NCBI GenBank assembly: GCA_023241745.1
Contig: JALQCY010000009.1
Span: 1 to 64,000 of the forward strand
DNA length: 64,000 nucleotides
Origin: Isoptericola peretonis
GTDB taxonomy: Bacteria > Actinomycetota > Actinomycetes > Actinomycetales > Cellulomonadaceae
Direction of reading: 5' to 3'
Shown here in pieces: positions 35,427 to 43,254 of the stretch. The notes under the pieces were generated by a model, which had not been told where the DNA came from, searched no databases, and saw nothing but the letters and a program-made list of their open reading frames with translations. A program made the translations under genes and the position numbers. Each line of letters opens with the position of its first letter. Within the stretch, counting starts at the first letter, position 1.

Positions 35427-35547
35427 CGCCGAGGTAGGTCCACGAGCGCCGAGGTAGCCGAAAGAACGCCGAGGTAGTTCGAGGGCGGGCCGGAATCTCT
35501 CCGGCCCGCCCTCGAACTACCTCGGCGCTGTCGAACTACCTCGGCGG
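35427..35547. repeat. Palindrome with 20-bp-spaced CGCCGAGGTAG words
   Basis: CGCCGAGGTAG occurs at 35427, 35447 and 35467, exactly 20 bp apart. The third copy opens a perfect 28-bp-arm palindrome (35467-35494 and 35500-35527, loop of 5). The inverted word recurs at 35517 and 35536. The element fills the gap between convergent clpB and nlpC-type genes. It may terminate both, but the spaced words need another explanation. Confidence 0.85.
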
Positions 35548-35551
35548 GAGG

Positions 35552-36397
35552 TCAGACGGCCTTGCTGCTGACCCGGATGAAGGTCGGGTTGTCCTGCCAG
35601 ATCTTGCGCTTCACGACCCCGACGCCCGGACGGCCGGCGTCGATCTGCTTGCCGTTGCCGATGTAGATGGCCACGTGGCCGGGGGTCCAGATCAGGTCGC
35701 CCGGCTTCGCGTTGGCGCGGGACACGCGGTGCCCGACGTTCTTCTGCGCGGACGACGTGCGCGGCATCTTCTTGCCGATCGCCTTCTTGTACACGTACGT
35801 CGTGAAGCCCGAGCAGTCGAACGCGTTCGGGCCGGTGGCGCCGTGCACGTACCGGGCGCCGACCTTCGAGTTGGCGACGGCGACGACGGGCGAGCCTGGC
35901 TTCTTGGCGGTGACGCCGGTGGTGCGGGACGACTTGTTGGCGAGGTTGGCCGAGGTCGGGAGCACGAGGATGCGGACCTTGTTCTTGCCGACCTTGTACT
36001 GGCCCCAGAGCGGCTTGAACGTGGCCTTGCCGGCGTGCAGCCGCTTGGTCGAGACGGCCTTGCCGTTCATGACGAGCTGCGCGCGGCCGGAGATGGCCTT
36101 GCCGGCGTGCGTGGCCTTCATCGTGAACGCGGGGCGGTGCTTCCCGGAGTTCTTGACCATCGTGTGCTTCGACGCCGTGAAGACGGTGCGGGGCTTGATC
36201 TTCCCCGTGGCCGCCGGGACGGCGACGGAGCTGACGCTCGCGGGCGCGGCGGTCGCGGCGGACGACTGGGGGGCGGTGGCGACGAGACCGCCGGCGGTGA
36301 GGGCTGCGGTGAGGCCGAGGGCGACGACGAGACGCCGGGGGCGGGGAGCGGCGACGGCGACGCTGCCGGGGCGCGCGTGATCGAGAGACGTGGGCAT
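35552..36397 (-). CDS. Secreted NlpC/P60 peptidoglycan hydrolase
   Basis: A 281-residue secreted protein. A signal peptide (basic start, RRLVVALGLTAALTAGGLVA, then Ala-rich cleavage region) leads to an immunoglobulin-like spacer rich in Lys and Thr (about 65-160). The NlpC/P60 domain has catalytic Cys195 (NAFDCSGF) and His241 (PGHVAIYIG). It cleaves stem-peptide bonds in the cell wall. The ATG follows a GGAGGTCC Shine-Dalgarno. A c-di-AMP riboswitch fills the leader, and a CRP-like site lies further upstream. Confidence 0.93.
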   Translation of the reverse strand: MPTSLDHARPGSVAVAAPRPRRLVVALGLTAALTAGGLVATAPQSSAATAAPASVSSVAVPAATGKIKPRTVFTASKHTMVKNSGKHRPAFTMKATHAGKAISGRAQLVMNGKAVSTKRLHAGKATFKPLWGQYKVGKNKVRILVLPTSANLANKSSRTTGVTAKKPGSPVVAVANSKVGARYVHGATGPNAFDCSGFTTYVYKKAIGKKMPRTSSAQKNVGHRVSRANAKPGDLIWTPGHVAIYIGNGKQIDAGRPGVGVVKRKIWQDNPTFIRVSSKAV

Positions 36398-36404
36398 GGG
36401 GACC

Positions 36405-36590
36405 TCCAGCCTGCGAGATGAGCTGTCGGGTGAGGCCGAGATCGTTGGCCCGCCACCAAGGTGGCTAAACCCCAAGGCCGGGAGCGTCCGGGACGTGGTG
36501 CCCGGGCGGCCGGCCGGAGAGTGGTTCTCCCGCTGCTGCCGTGAGGTTCGTGGTCACCGTGACGCCGGCAGCACTCGGCTGCGTCCCGGT
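36405..36590 (-). promoter_or_regulatory. c-di-AMP riboswitch (ydaO/yuaA)
   Basis: The minus-strand leader of the NlpC/P60 gene shows the ydaO hallmarks in order: GCAGCCGAGTGCTGCCG, then CGGGAGAACCACTCTCCG, then TTGGGGTTTAGCCACC, then CACCCGACAGCTCATCTCGC followed by AGGC just before the Shine-Dalgarno. This class binds cyclic di-AMP and typically represses wall-hydrolase genes in actinobacteria. Ends are approximate. Confidence 0.88.
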
Positions 36591-36621
36591 CGGCCGACAC
36601 CTGGAGAGGTGCGGTCGAGGG

Positions 36622-36651
36622 ACGCTAACCCCGCGGACCGCCCCAGGTCAC
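36622..36651 (-). promoter_or_regulatory. Promoter of the riboswitch-controlled gene
   Basis: On the minus strand GTGACC (36651-36646) and TAGCGT (36627-36622) are 18 bp apart. Transcription from about 36615 would give a 218-nt leader containing the whole riboswitch. Confidence 0.55.
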
Positions 36652-36759
36652 GCTCAGATAACGCTGCCCTCCGGCTCCCGGGGCAACCGGTCGGGGCCAT
36701 CGGCCCTGGACGAGTCGGGACACTCCCCGGCGAACCGGACGGGCGACGGTGATACGAAT

Positions 36760-36775
36760 TGTGACCAAGGTCACT
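36760..36775. promoter_or_regulatory. CRP/GlxR-like site
   Basis: TGTGACCAAGGTCACT matches the TGTGA-N6-TCACA consensus with one mismatch at the last base. It lies about 150 bp upstream of the proposed start of the riboswitch transcript and 17 bp past the stop of the gene at 36793. Mycobacterial rpfA shows a similar pairing of Crp site and ydaO riboswitch. Confidence 0.5.
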
Positions 36776-36792
36776 GTAGGGATCGGTCGGGA

Positions 36793-37476
36793 TCAGGCGA
36801 GCAGGTCGGCCGTCCACGCGGCGTCGGTCACGGCCAGGCACAGCCCGGTGCGGTCGCCCTGGGACCAGCCGTCCTCGGACGGCGTCAGGACCACGAACGT
36901 CACCCCTTTGGTCTCTCGCCCCCCGGGGCCGAGCAGCTCCGGCCCGCAGAGGGCGGAGACGCGGCGGACCAGGTCGTCCCGCCCCGGCCACACGGCGTCC
37001 GCGGACGCGTCGGTGCGGCCGACGACCTGCGCGGTGTGCTCCGCGTCGCACGGCACCACCGTCACCCGGCCGACGTCTCCCGCCGGCAGCTCCCGCACGC
37101 ACGAGCCGAGCACGAGCTGCACCGCGTTCGCCTCGCGGGCGCCGGCCACCGTGGCCGGCAGGGGCTCGCGGGCCCGGTCGCGCTCCGCCGTCACCCCGAG
37201 CACGACGGCCCCGCCGACGACCGCGAGGACGACCGCCGCCGCCCCCCACCGGAGCGCGAGCCGGCGCGTGCGCGTCGGGTCCGCAGGCCGGCCGGGGCGC
37301 CCGGCGCCGGGAGGCGCCGCCGCCCCGTCACCCGGTGCCGCGTCGTCGGTCCGGGCAGCACCGGGGAGCTGCAGGTCGGCCAGCCCTTCCGCGGGCAGCA
37401 TGCCCGGGGGCGTGGGCGCCGCGAAGACGGGTTCCGGGTCGCCCGGTGCGTCGGACCGGGGCGGGTGCGTGGTCAC
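36793..37476 (-). CDS. Membrane-anchored Septum_form-like protein
   Basis: A 227-residue protein. A Pro/Ala-rich cytoplasmic N-terminus (1-70) is followed by one transmembrane helix (LALRWGAAAVVLAVVGGAVV) and an extracellular domain with the Septum_form pattern (GSCVRELP, VPCDAEHTAQVVGR, CGPELL, CLAVT), where four Cys probably pair. The family name comes from actinobacterial proteins linked to septum formation; function is not proven. GTG start, 19 bp after the xthA stop on the same strand. A related domain occurs at 54718-55533. Confidence 0.75.
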   Translation of the reverse strand: MTTHPPRSDAPGDPEPVFAAPTPPGMLPAEGLADLQLPGAARTDDAAPGDGAAAPPGAGRPGRPADPTRTRRLALRWGAAAVVLAVVGGAVVLGVTAERDRAREPLPATVAGAREANAVQLVLGSCVRELPAGDVGRVTVVPCDAEHTAQVVGRTDASADAVWPGRDDLVRRVSALCGPELLGPGGRETKGVTFVVLTPSEDGWSQGDRTGLCLAVTDAAWTADLLA

Positions 37477-37495
37477 GAGTGCTCCAGCGGCGCGG

Positions 37496-38383
37496 TCACG
37501 CCGGGTCGGCGAGGTCGAGGATCACGGGCACGTGGTCGCTGGCGCCCTTGCCCTTGCGCTCGTCGCGGTCGATGACCACGCCGGTGACGCGGCGCCGCAC
37601 CGCGGGGGAGGTGTAGGCGAAGTCGATGCGCAGCCCCTTGTTCCGCGGGAACGCGAGCTGCTGGTAGTCCCAGTAGGTGTACGTGTGCTCGGCCGGCAGG
37701 TGCTCGCGCGTCACCTCCGTGTACCCGGCGTCGGCGAACGCCGCGAACGCCGCTCGCTCCGCCGGTGTCACGTGCGTGTGCCCCACGAACGCGCCGGGGT
37801 CGTACACGTCGCTGTCGAGCGGGATGACGTTCCAGTCGCCGACGAGCGCGACCTGCGCCTGCGGGTCGTCGGCCAGCCACCCGGCGGCCGCGGCGCGCAG
37901 CGCCTCCAGCCAGGCCAGCTTGTAGGCGTAGTGGGGGTCGCCGACGGCGCGGCCGTGCGGCACGTACAGCGACCACACCCGCACCCCGCCGCAGGTGGCG
38001 CCCAGCGCCCGCGCCTCGACGGGCGGGGGCACGTCCAGCAGGGTGGCCTGCGACTCGTCGGGGGCGTCGGCGGGCGCCTCGGCGGGCGCGTCCGCGTCGG
38101 ACGGCGCCGGTGCGGCGGGCTTGGCGAAGCCCGGCTGCCCGGGGAAGGCCGGCTCGACGTCGGCGATCCCCACCCGCGAGGCGATCGCGACGCCGTTCCA
38201 CGCCGAGTGCCCGACGTGCGCCACCTCGTAGCCCGCGGCCTCGAACGCCGCGACGGGGAACTGCTCGTCGCGGCACTTGGTCTCCTGGATCGCGAGCACG
38301 TCCGTGCCGGAGCGCTCCAGGAACGCGACCACGCGGTCGACGCGGGCACGGACGGAGTTGACGTTCCAGGTGGCGAGGCGCAC
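37496..38383 (-). CDS. xthA: Exodeoxyribonuclease III
   Basis: A 295-residue Mg-dependent AP endonuclease/3'-5' exonuclease for base-excision repair. Asn7 and Glu34 (IQETKCRD), LVGDWNVIPLD, NKGLRIDFAY and the terminal ASDHVPVI with the catalytic Asp-His are all present. An Ala/Pro/Asp-rich insertion (about residues 88-118) sits in a surface loop and makes it longer than the usual 260-270. GTG start. It is the first gene of an operon with the Septum_form-like protein. Confidence 0.94.
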   Translation of the reverse strand: MRLATWNVNSVRARVDRVVAFLERSGTDVLAIQETKCRDEQFPVAAFEAAGYEVAHVGHSAWNGVAIASRVGIADVEPAFPGQPGFAKPAAPAPSDADAPAEAPADAPDESQATLLDVPPPVEARALGATCGGVRVWSLYVPHGRAVGDPHYAYKLAWLEALRAAAAGWLADDPQAQVALVGDWNVIPLDSDVYDPGAFVGHTHVTPAERAAFAAFADAGYTEVTREHLPAEHTYTYWDYQQLAFPRNKGLRIDFAYTSPAVRRRVTGVVIDRDERKGKGASDHVPVILDLADPA

Positions 38384-38422
38384 GGGCGCCAGGCTACCGG
38401 CGGGCCGGGGCGTCCCGGGCCG

Positions 38423-39235
38423 TCATCCCCAGGTCGCGGTGTCCGGGTCGACGCCGTGCGCGCGGGCGTTCGCGTCGATCACCTCGCTCAGCCACGCCGT
38501 CAGCCCGGGCCGCCGCGCGTCGTGGGTGGCGGTGAAGCCGTCGTCCGCCGTGTACATGCGTCCGATGACGACGTGCATCGCGGGCGTCACGTCGAAGTAG
38601 GCGCCGAGCGACGCGCGGTGCCGCTCGGCCAACGCGTCCGCCTCGTCGCTGCCCGGCCGCACGCCGCGGCCCATCGCGTCCGCGAGCGCGGCGAGGACGG
38701 ACTCGGCCTCCGCCGCGACCTCCTGCCACTCCTCCGGGGTGCGCTCGGCCGCCCGCTCCGCGAACTGGGCCCACTGGTCGGTGTCGCCCCATCGTTCGCG
38801 CGCCCCCTCCGCCCACGACAGCTGCCAGTCGTCGCCGAACAGCGCGACCTGCTCCTCGGGGGAGAGGAGGACGCCGCGCTCGCGGGCCTCGACCAGCCGG
38901 TCCAGGGCGTCGGCCGCGCGCTCCAGGCGGCGCAGGCGCTCGCGGACCAGGTCGCGCTGCCGACGGAGGGAGGCGTCCGCGCCCTCGGGCGTGTCCAGCA
39001 GCGCCGCGATCTCCTCGAGCGGCACGTCGAGCTCCCGGTAGAGGACCACGCGGTGCACGCGGGCCAGGTCCGACGGCGTGTACAGGCGGTAGCCGGCGGC
39101 CGTGCGCGCGGACGGGCGGACCAGGCCGACGGCGTCCCAGTGGTGCAGCGTGCGGACGGTGACGCCCGCGGCCCGCGCCGCGGCGCCGACGGTGAGGCCG
39201 TCGGCGCCGCGGGCGGGCACGGGTCGGGACGCCAT
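38423..39235 (-). CDS. TipA-like MerR-family regulator
   Basis: A 270-residue regulator. The N-terminal MerR helix-turn-helix (VGAAARAAGVTVRTLHHWDAVGL, split here for reading) is followed by a coiled coil (LRRQRDLVRERLRRLERAAD) and a C-terminal TipAS domain (about 125-260) that in TipA binds thiopeptides and other compounds. ATG start with a CAGACT -10 7 nt upstream. The gene lies 58 bp downstream of a VOC-fold gene on the same strand. A TipA-type operator lies before that VOC gene. Confidence 0.92.
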   Translation of the reverse strand: MASRPVPARGADGLTVGAAARAAGVTVRTLHHWDAVGLVRPSARTAAGYRLYTPSDLARVHRVVLYRELDVPLEEIAALLDTPEGADASLRRQRDLVRERLRRLERAADALDRLVEARERGVLLSPEEQVALFGDDWQLSWAEGARERWGDTDQWAQFAERAAERTPEEWQEVAAEAESVLAALADAMGRGVRPGSDEADALAERHRASLGAYFDVTPAMHVVIGRMYTADDGFTATHDARRPGLTAWLSEVIDANARAHGVDPDTATWG

Positions 39236-39293
39236 GGTGCCCAGTCTGCCCGCCGCGACAGCGGTGGCACCCGGAGGGCCCGTCATCCGCGGG

Positions 39294-39803
39294 TCACCCC
39301 TCGGCGCCGAAGCCCAGCTCGTCGCGCACGGTCTGTGCCTCCGGGCTGGCCGGGTCCCACGGCCGGGCCGCGGTCATGACGACGCGCGTCCGCTCGGGGG
39401 TCACGACCTCCAGGTCGAGGGTGCCCCACGGCTGCACGCGCGGCCCCGTGGTCGAGCCCGGTGAGACGCGCTCGCAGGCGGCCGCGATCTCGTCGATCTC
39501 GCCCTGCACGCACGAGAAGCTCACGCTGAGCGGGCCGGCCTCGGCGGCGGGCGGGGCGGGGACGAGCAGCACGTCCTGGAACGCCCACCGGCGCAGGTGC
39601 ACCACCGTGCCCGGGGCGGCGAAGAACTCGAAGAAGCCGAGGCCGTTCACCCAGAAGTCGGTGGACGCTGCGAGGTCGTGGGTCGGGACGTTGAGGAACA
39701 TCGGCATGCCGTAGATGCCGCGGAACTGCTCCGGCGCCTGCACGCCGGGGCCGGGCAGCGGTACGGGGCTGATGCTGAAGGCAGGGAAGTTGTCATCGGT
39801 CAT
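39294..39803 (-). CDS. VOC (glyoxalase-like) protein
   Basis: A 169-residue protein with one vicinal-oxygen-chelate module pair (MFLNVPTHDLAASTDFWVNG, then LGFFEFF) and a C-terminal half ending VMTARPWDP-like residues. Members bind metal or sequester drugs. The start is ATG at 39803, set by a leaderless promoter: CAGGCT 6 nt upstream in a MerR-type promoter with 19-bp spacer. The gene precedes the TipA-like regulator, so it is the likely target and perhaps a binding or resistance protein. Confidence 0.82.
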   Translation of the reverse strand: MTDDNFPAFSISPVPLPGPGVQAPEQFRGIYGMPMFLNVPTHDLAASTDFWVNGLGFFEFFAAPGTVVHLRRWAFQDVLLVPAPPAAEAGPLSVSFSCVQGEIDEIAAACERVSPGSTTGPRVQPWGTLDLEVVTPERTRVVMTAARPWDPASPEAQTVRDELGFGAEG

Positions 39804-39809
39804 GCGGCC

Positions 39810-39840
39810 AGCCTGGAGCCTCACGTCGCGTGAGGGTCAA
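39810..39840 (-). promoter_or_regulatory. MerR/TipA-type promoter-operator
   Basis: On the minus strand a -35 TTGACC (39840-39835) and -10 CAGGCT (39815-39810) are 19 bp apart, the overlong spacing typical of MerR activators. The spacer holds the perfect dyad CCTCACG-N3-CGTGAGG (39819-39835). This closely resembles the Streptomyces tipA promoter dyad. It implies activation of the VOC-tipA operon by the adjacent TipA-like protein. Confidence 0.85.
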
Positions 39841-39871
39841 GCGTGCCGTCGCCACGCTCTAGGCTGCCCCT

Positions 39872-40645
39872 ATGGGAACCGCGCTCGTCACCGGCGCCAC
39901 CGCCGGCCTCGGCCTGGAGTTCGTCTGGCAGCTCGCCACCGCACGCCACGACGTCGTGATCGTCGCGCGCGACGGCGACCGCCTGGAGCAGGTCGCCACC
40001 CAGGTGCGGGCCGCGGCCGGCGTGCGGGTGGAGGTGCTGCCGGCGGACCTCTCGGTGCCCGAGGACCTGGACCGCGTGGCCGCCCGGCTCGCCGTCATCG
40101 GTGACGAGCCGGGCGACGACCGTCGTCCGGTGGGCCTGCTCGTCAACAACGCCGGGTTCGCGACGGCGCAGCGGTTCGTCGGCGGCGACCTCGGCGTCGA
40201 GCTGTCGGCGCTGGACGTGATGGTGCGCGCCGTGCTCGTGCTCTCCCACGCCGCCGCGGGGCAGATGACGGCCCGCGGGCGCGGCGCGATCCTCAACGTG
40301 GCCTCGGTGGCGGCGCTCACCGCCGGGGGCACCTACGCCGCAGCGAAGGCGTACGTGCGGTCGTTCACCGAGGGGCTCGCCGTCGAGCTGAAGGGCACGG
40401 GGGTCACGGCCACGGTGCTGTGCCCCGGCTTCGTGCACACCGAGTTCCACGGCCGCGCCGGCGTCGACATGTCCTCCGTCCCGGAGATCGGCTGGCTGGA
40501 GGCCCCGGCGGTCGTCGCCGAGGCGCTCGCCGACGTGCGTCGCGGCCTGGTCATCTCGACCCCGTCCGTCCGGTACAAGGCGGCGTCGGCGCTGCTGCGT
40601 CTTGCGCCGCGTGCCGTCGTACGTGCGGTCGGCAAGTACCGCTGA
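39872..40645 (+). CDS. Short-chain dehydrogenase/reductase
   Basis: A 257-residue NAD(P)-dependent Rossmann oxidoreductase. The cofactor motif is TGATAGLG, NNAG follows in LLVNNAGFA, the catalytic Ser is in LNVASVA and the Tyr-Lys pair in TYAAAKAYV. The C-terminal segment with PGFVHTEF fits the DltE/YqjQ-like classical SDRs. ATG start with TAGGCT 6 nt upstream (leaderless). It is divergent from the VOC gene; the shared gap of 68 bp contains the TipA-type operator. Substrate unknown. Confidence 0.9.
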   Translation: MGTALVTGATAGLGLEFVWQLATARHDVVIVARDGDRLEQVATQVRAAAGVRVEVLPADLSVPEDLDRVAARLAVIGDEPGDDRRPVGLLVNNAGFATAQRFVGGDLGVELSALDVMVRAVLVLSHAAAGQMTARGRGAILNVASVAALTAGGTYAAAKAYVRSFTEGLAVELKGTGVTATVLCPGFVHTEFHGRAGVDMSSVPEIGWLEAPAVVAEALADVRRGLVISTPSVRYKAASALLRLAPRAVVRAVGKYR

Positions 40646-40699
40646 CCTGCGCCTTCGCAGCCCAGGAGCGAGCGCGCACCGCGTGCCTACGATGGTGGG

Positions 40700-41992
40700 G
40701 TGATCCGGGGGACCGCGCCGGCAACGGTCGCCGGGGGTGGCCCGACGGGCGTCCCCGGCGAGGAGACGCTGGACTACCGCGACCTCTTCGACGCGATGGC
40801 GGTGCCGAAGATCGTGCTCGACCCCGACCTCGTCGTGCTCGACGCCAACCGGTCCTACACCGAGCTCCTGGGGATGCCGGTGGGCACGCTCGTCGGGCAG
40901 ACCCTGGTCGACGTGCTGGCGATGATCCCGGGCGGACCGCCGCCCGTGCCGCACGTCATGGAGGCGATCGGCCGCTGCCTGCGGACCGGGATGCCGGAGG
41001 TGGTCGAGCCGACCCGGTGGGACCTGCCGGACCCCCGGACGGGTGAGACCGGCGCGCGCTACTGGATGTTCCTGGTGCTGCCCGTGACGCACGCGGGGGT
41101 CGGCGCGGTCCGTGCCGTCGTGGTCCGCGTCGAGGAGGTCGACGCGGCCGACGTGGACGGCGGGACCACCCCGGAGCGCATGTCGTGGCACAGCACGGTG
41201 GCCCGGATGCGGGCGGCGGCCGCGGCCGAGCGGGACGCGGCCGTGACGCTGCAGACCTCGGTCCTGGCCCCGCCGCCGCAGGTCCCGGGCGCCTCCGTCG
41301 ACGTCCGCTACCAGCCGGCGAACCGCATCGCCCGCGTCGGCGGGGACTGGTACGACGTGGTGCTGCGCGAGTCGGGCCAGGCGGTGCTCGTCGTGGGGGA
41401 CGTGGCCGGGCACGACGTCGACGCCGCCGCCGCGATGACCCACCTCAAGGGCGTCGTCCGCACCGTCGCGGTCGAGGACGAGGGCGGGCCCGCCGAGGTC
41501 CTGGACCGGGCCGAGCGTGCCGCGGCCGCTCTGCGCCTCGACGCGTTCGCGGCCGTGACGGCAGCCGTCGTCGACCCGCCCGCCCCCGACGGGACGCGGC
41601 GCGTCACCTGGGCCCGCGCCGGGTCCCTGCCGCCGCTCGTGCGCCGGGCAGACGGCGACGCCGATCTCCTCGTCGAGCGCCCCGGCCGCCTGTTCGGCCT
41701 CCTCCTCCCCAAGGCGCGGCCGGAGTCGACCCTCGTGCTGGACCCCGGCGACTCGCTGCTGCTCTTCACGGACGGGCTCGTCGAACGACGCGGCGAGCTG
41801 CTGAGCGACTCGCTCGAGCACCTGCGGCAGGACGTGGAGCAGGTGGTGGACCTGCGCCTCGAGCGGCTGAGCGACTGCGTCCTGGCCCGCAGCACGCCGA
41901 TCCGCGGCGCCGACGACGTGGCGCTGGTCGCCCTCCAGGTGGACGGCGGAGCCGCGGACGAGCCGCGCGCCGTCGGTACGATGACCGGGTGA
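40700..41992 (+). CDS. PAS-PP2C (SpoIIE-type) phosphatase
   Basis: A 430-residue signalling phosphatase. A PAS domain (about 25-135, VLDANRSYTELLGMPVGTLV) precedes a short coiled coil and the SpoIIE/RsbU-type PP2C domain (about 185-410): GGDWYDVV, VVGDVAGHDVDAAAAM, LLLFTDGLVE and DDVALVAL carry the metal-binding Asp residues. It should dephosphorylate STAS anti-sigma antagonists such as those at 46.1 and 49.4 kb. GTG start with TACGAT 6 nt upstream (leaderless). Its last codons contain the pyrE promoter, and it overlaps pyrE by 4 bp. Confidence 0.9.
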   Translation: MIRGTAPATVAGGGPTGVPGEETLDYRDLFDAMAVPKIVLDPDLVVLDANRSYTELLGMPVGTLVGQTLVDVLAMIPGGPPPVPHVMEAIGRCLRTGMPEVVEPTRWDLPDPRTGETGARYWMFLVLPVTHAGVGAVRAVVVRVEEVDAADVDGGTTPERMSWHSTVARMRAAAAAERDAAVTLQTSVLAPPPQVPGASVDVRYQPANRIARVGGDWYDVVLRESGQAVLVVGDVAGHDVDAAAAMTHLKGVVRTVAVEDEGGPAEVLDRAERAAAALRLDAFAAVTAAVVDPPAPDGTRRVTWARAGSLPPLVRRADGDADLLVERPGRLFGLLLPKARPESTLVLDPGDSLLLFTDGLVERRGELLSDSLEHLRQDVEQVVDLRLERLSDCVLARSTPIRGADDVALVALQVDGGAADEPRAVGTMTG

Positions 41993-42573
41993 CCTCCTCG
42001 GATCCCGCCTTCGGCCCCACGCCCCGCGAGCAGCTGCGCGACCTCATCACCGAGCTCGCCGTGGTGCACGGGAAGGTGACGCTCTCGTCCGGCAAGGAGG
42101 CCGACTACTACGTCGACCTGCGTCGCATCACGCTGCACCACCGCGCCGCCCCGCTGGTCGGGCACGTGCTGCTCGACCACCTCGAGGAGGTCGGGCTCGG
42201 CACCGCGGAGGTCGACGCCGTCGGCGGGCTCACGCTCGGCGCCGACCCCATCGCGGACGCCCTCCTGCACGCCGCGGCGTCGCGCGGGCAGGACCTCGAC
42301 GCGTTCGTCGTGCGCAAGGCGGCGAAGGCGCACGGCATGCAGCGCCAGATCGAGGGCCCGGAGGTCGCCGGCCGCAAGGTCGTCGTCCTCGAGGACACGA
42401 CGACGACCGGCGGGTCGCCCATCGCCGCCATCGAGGCGCTGCGCGCGGCGGGCGCCGAGGTGCTCGGCTGCGCCACGATCGTCGACCGCGCCACCGGCGC
42501 CGGCGAGAAGATCGAGGCGCTCGGTGTGCCCTACCACTACCTCTACGACCTGGCGGACCTCGGGCTCGCGTGA
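41989..42573 (+). CDS. pyrE: Orotate phosphoribosyltransferase
   Basis: A 194-residue pyrimidine-synthesis enzyme that joins orotate and PRPP to give OMP. The PRPP loop is VVVLEDTTTTGGSP; the flexible catalytic loop is around VRKAAKAHG; VTLSSGKEADYYVDLR is the N-terminal signature. GTG overlaps the phosphatase stop (GTGA), and a TACGAT -10 element lies 6 nt upstream inside that gene, so pyrE can be made from its own leaderless transcript or by coupling. Confidence 0.96.
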   Translation: MTSSDPAFGPTPREQLRDLITELAVVHGKVTLSSGKEADYYVDLRRITLHHRAAPLVGHVLLDHLEEVGLGTAEVDAVGGLTLGADPIADALLHAAASRGQDLDAFVVRKAAKAHGMQRQIEGPEVAGRKVVVLEDTTTTGGSPIAAIEALRAAGAEVLGCATIVDRATGAGEKIEALGVPYHYLYDLADLGLA

Positions 42574-42969
42574 GCCGCCGGGCGGCGGCCTCGGCCACCT
42601 GCGCGGCCTGCGACGCTTCCGGCGGGGGCGGGCGGACGACGTCGGCGGCCTCCTGGCGTCCGGCCGGTGGACGGCCTTCGGTGAGGGCCGGGCGGGCCGG
42701 AGGTGCGGGCGGCGTGCTGTCCTACCCGCAGCGGGAGCCCTTCGACAGCTCCGTCGGGCACACCTCGGGTCAGTCCTCCGCACGCGGGTGGACGGGCGCG
42801 ACGTGTGGACGCTGGAGCTGGGCGTGCGGTACCGCTCCGGCGGCGCGTTCAGCGACACGGGCGCTCGGGAGTCCGGACCGGCGACCCTCTCGGACCCCTA
42901 CCACCTCGTCCTCACGCGCCTCGACGGCCCGACGCTGATCTGCATCGGCGCGGGGCTGAGCCGGCGGGG
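42574..42969 (+). pseudogene. Probable frameshifted gene remnant
   Basis: No single frame spans this 396-bp gap, but coding-like blocks appear in different frames: VLSYPQREPFDSS near 42715 in one frame, then RVDGRDVWTLELGVRYRSGG and SDPYHLVLTRLDGPTLICIG (about 42785-42955) in another, with GC-rich third positions. Together they read like one protein of about 120 residues broken by one or two frameshifts. I do not recognise the family. Sequencing error would give the same picture. Confidence 0.45.
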
Positions 42970-43254
42970 TCAGCCGCGGCGGCGGCCGATCAGGAAGCCG
43001 CCGCCCAGCCCGACCAGCAGCGCGCCCAGCCCGAACAGCACCCACATCACCACGAGCCTCGACGACCCCGGGACGAACGTCGTGTCGGACAGCGGGGCGT
43101 AGGCGAACCAGCCGAACGACGCGTAGCCCACGGGTCGGGTCAGCACCCAGAGGATCATGCCGGCGCCGACCACCATCGCGAGCACGGCGGTCCACGTGCC
43201 GCGGCGCGTGCGCGGGTTCGCGGGCCCTGTGCCCCCGAGGTCCTCGTCAGACAC
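42970..43254 (-). CDS. Small membrane protein
   Basis: A 94-residue protein with two transmembrane helices (TAVLAMVVGAGMILWVLTRP and VVMWVLFGLGALLVGLGGGF) joined by a short exposed loop (GYASFGWFAYAPLSDTTFVP), and an Arg-rich end. The topology is hairpin-like. No family is recognised. GTG start overlaps the 3' end of the NagD-like gene by 8 bp, suggesting coupling. Confidence 0.75.
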   Translation of the reverse strand: MSDEDLGGTGPANPRTRRGTWTAVLAMVVGAGMILWVLTRPVGYASFGWFAYAPLSDTTFVPGSSRLVVMWVLFGLGALLVGLGGGFLIGRRRG

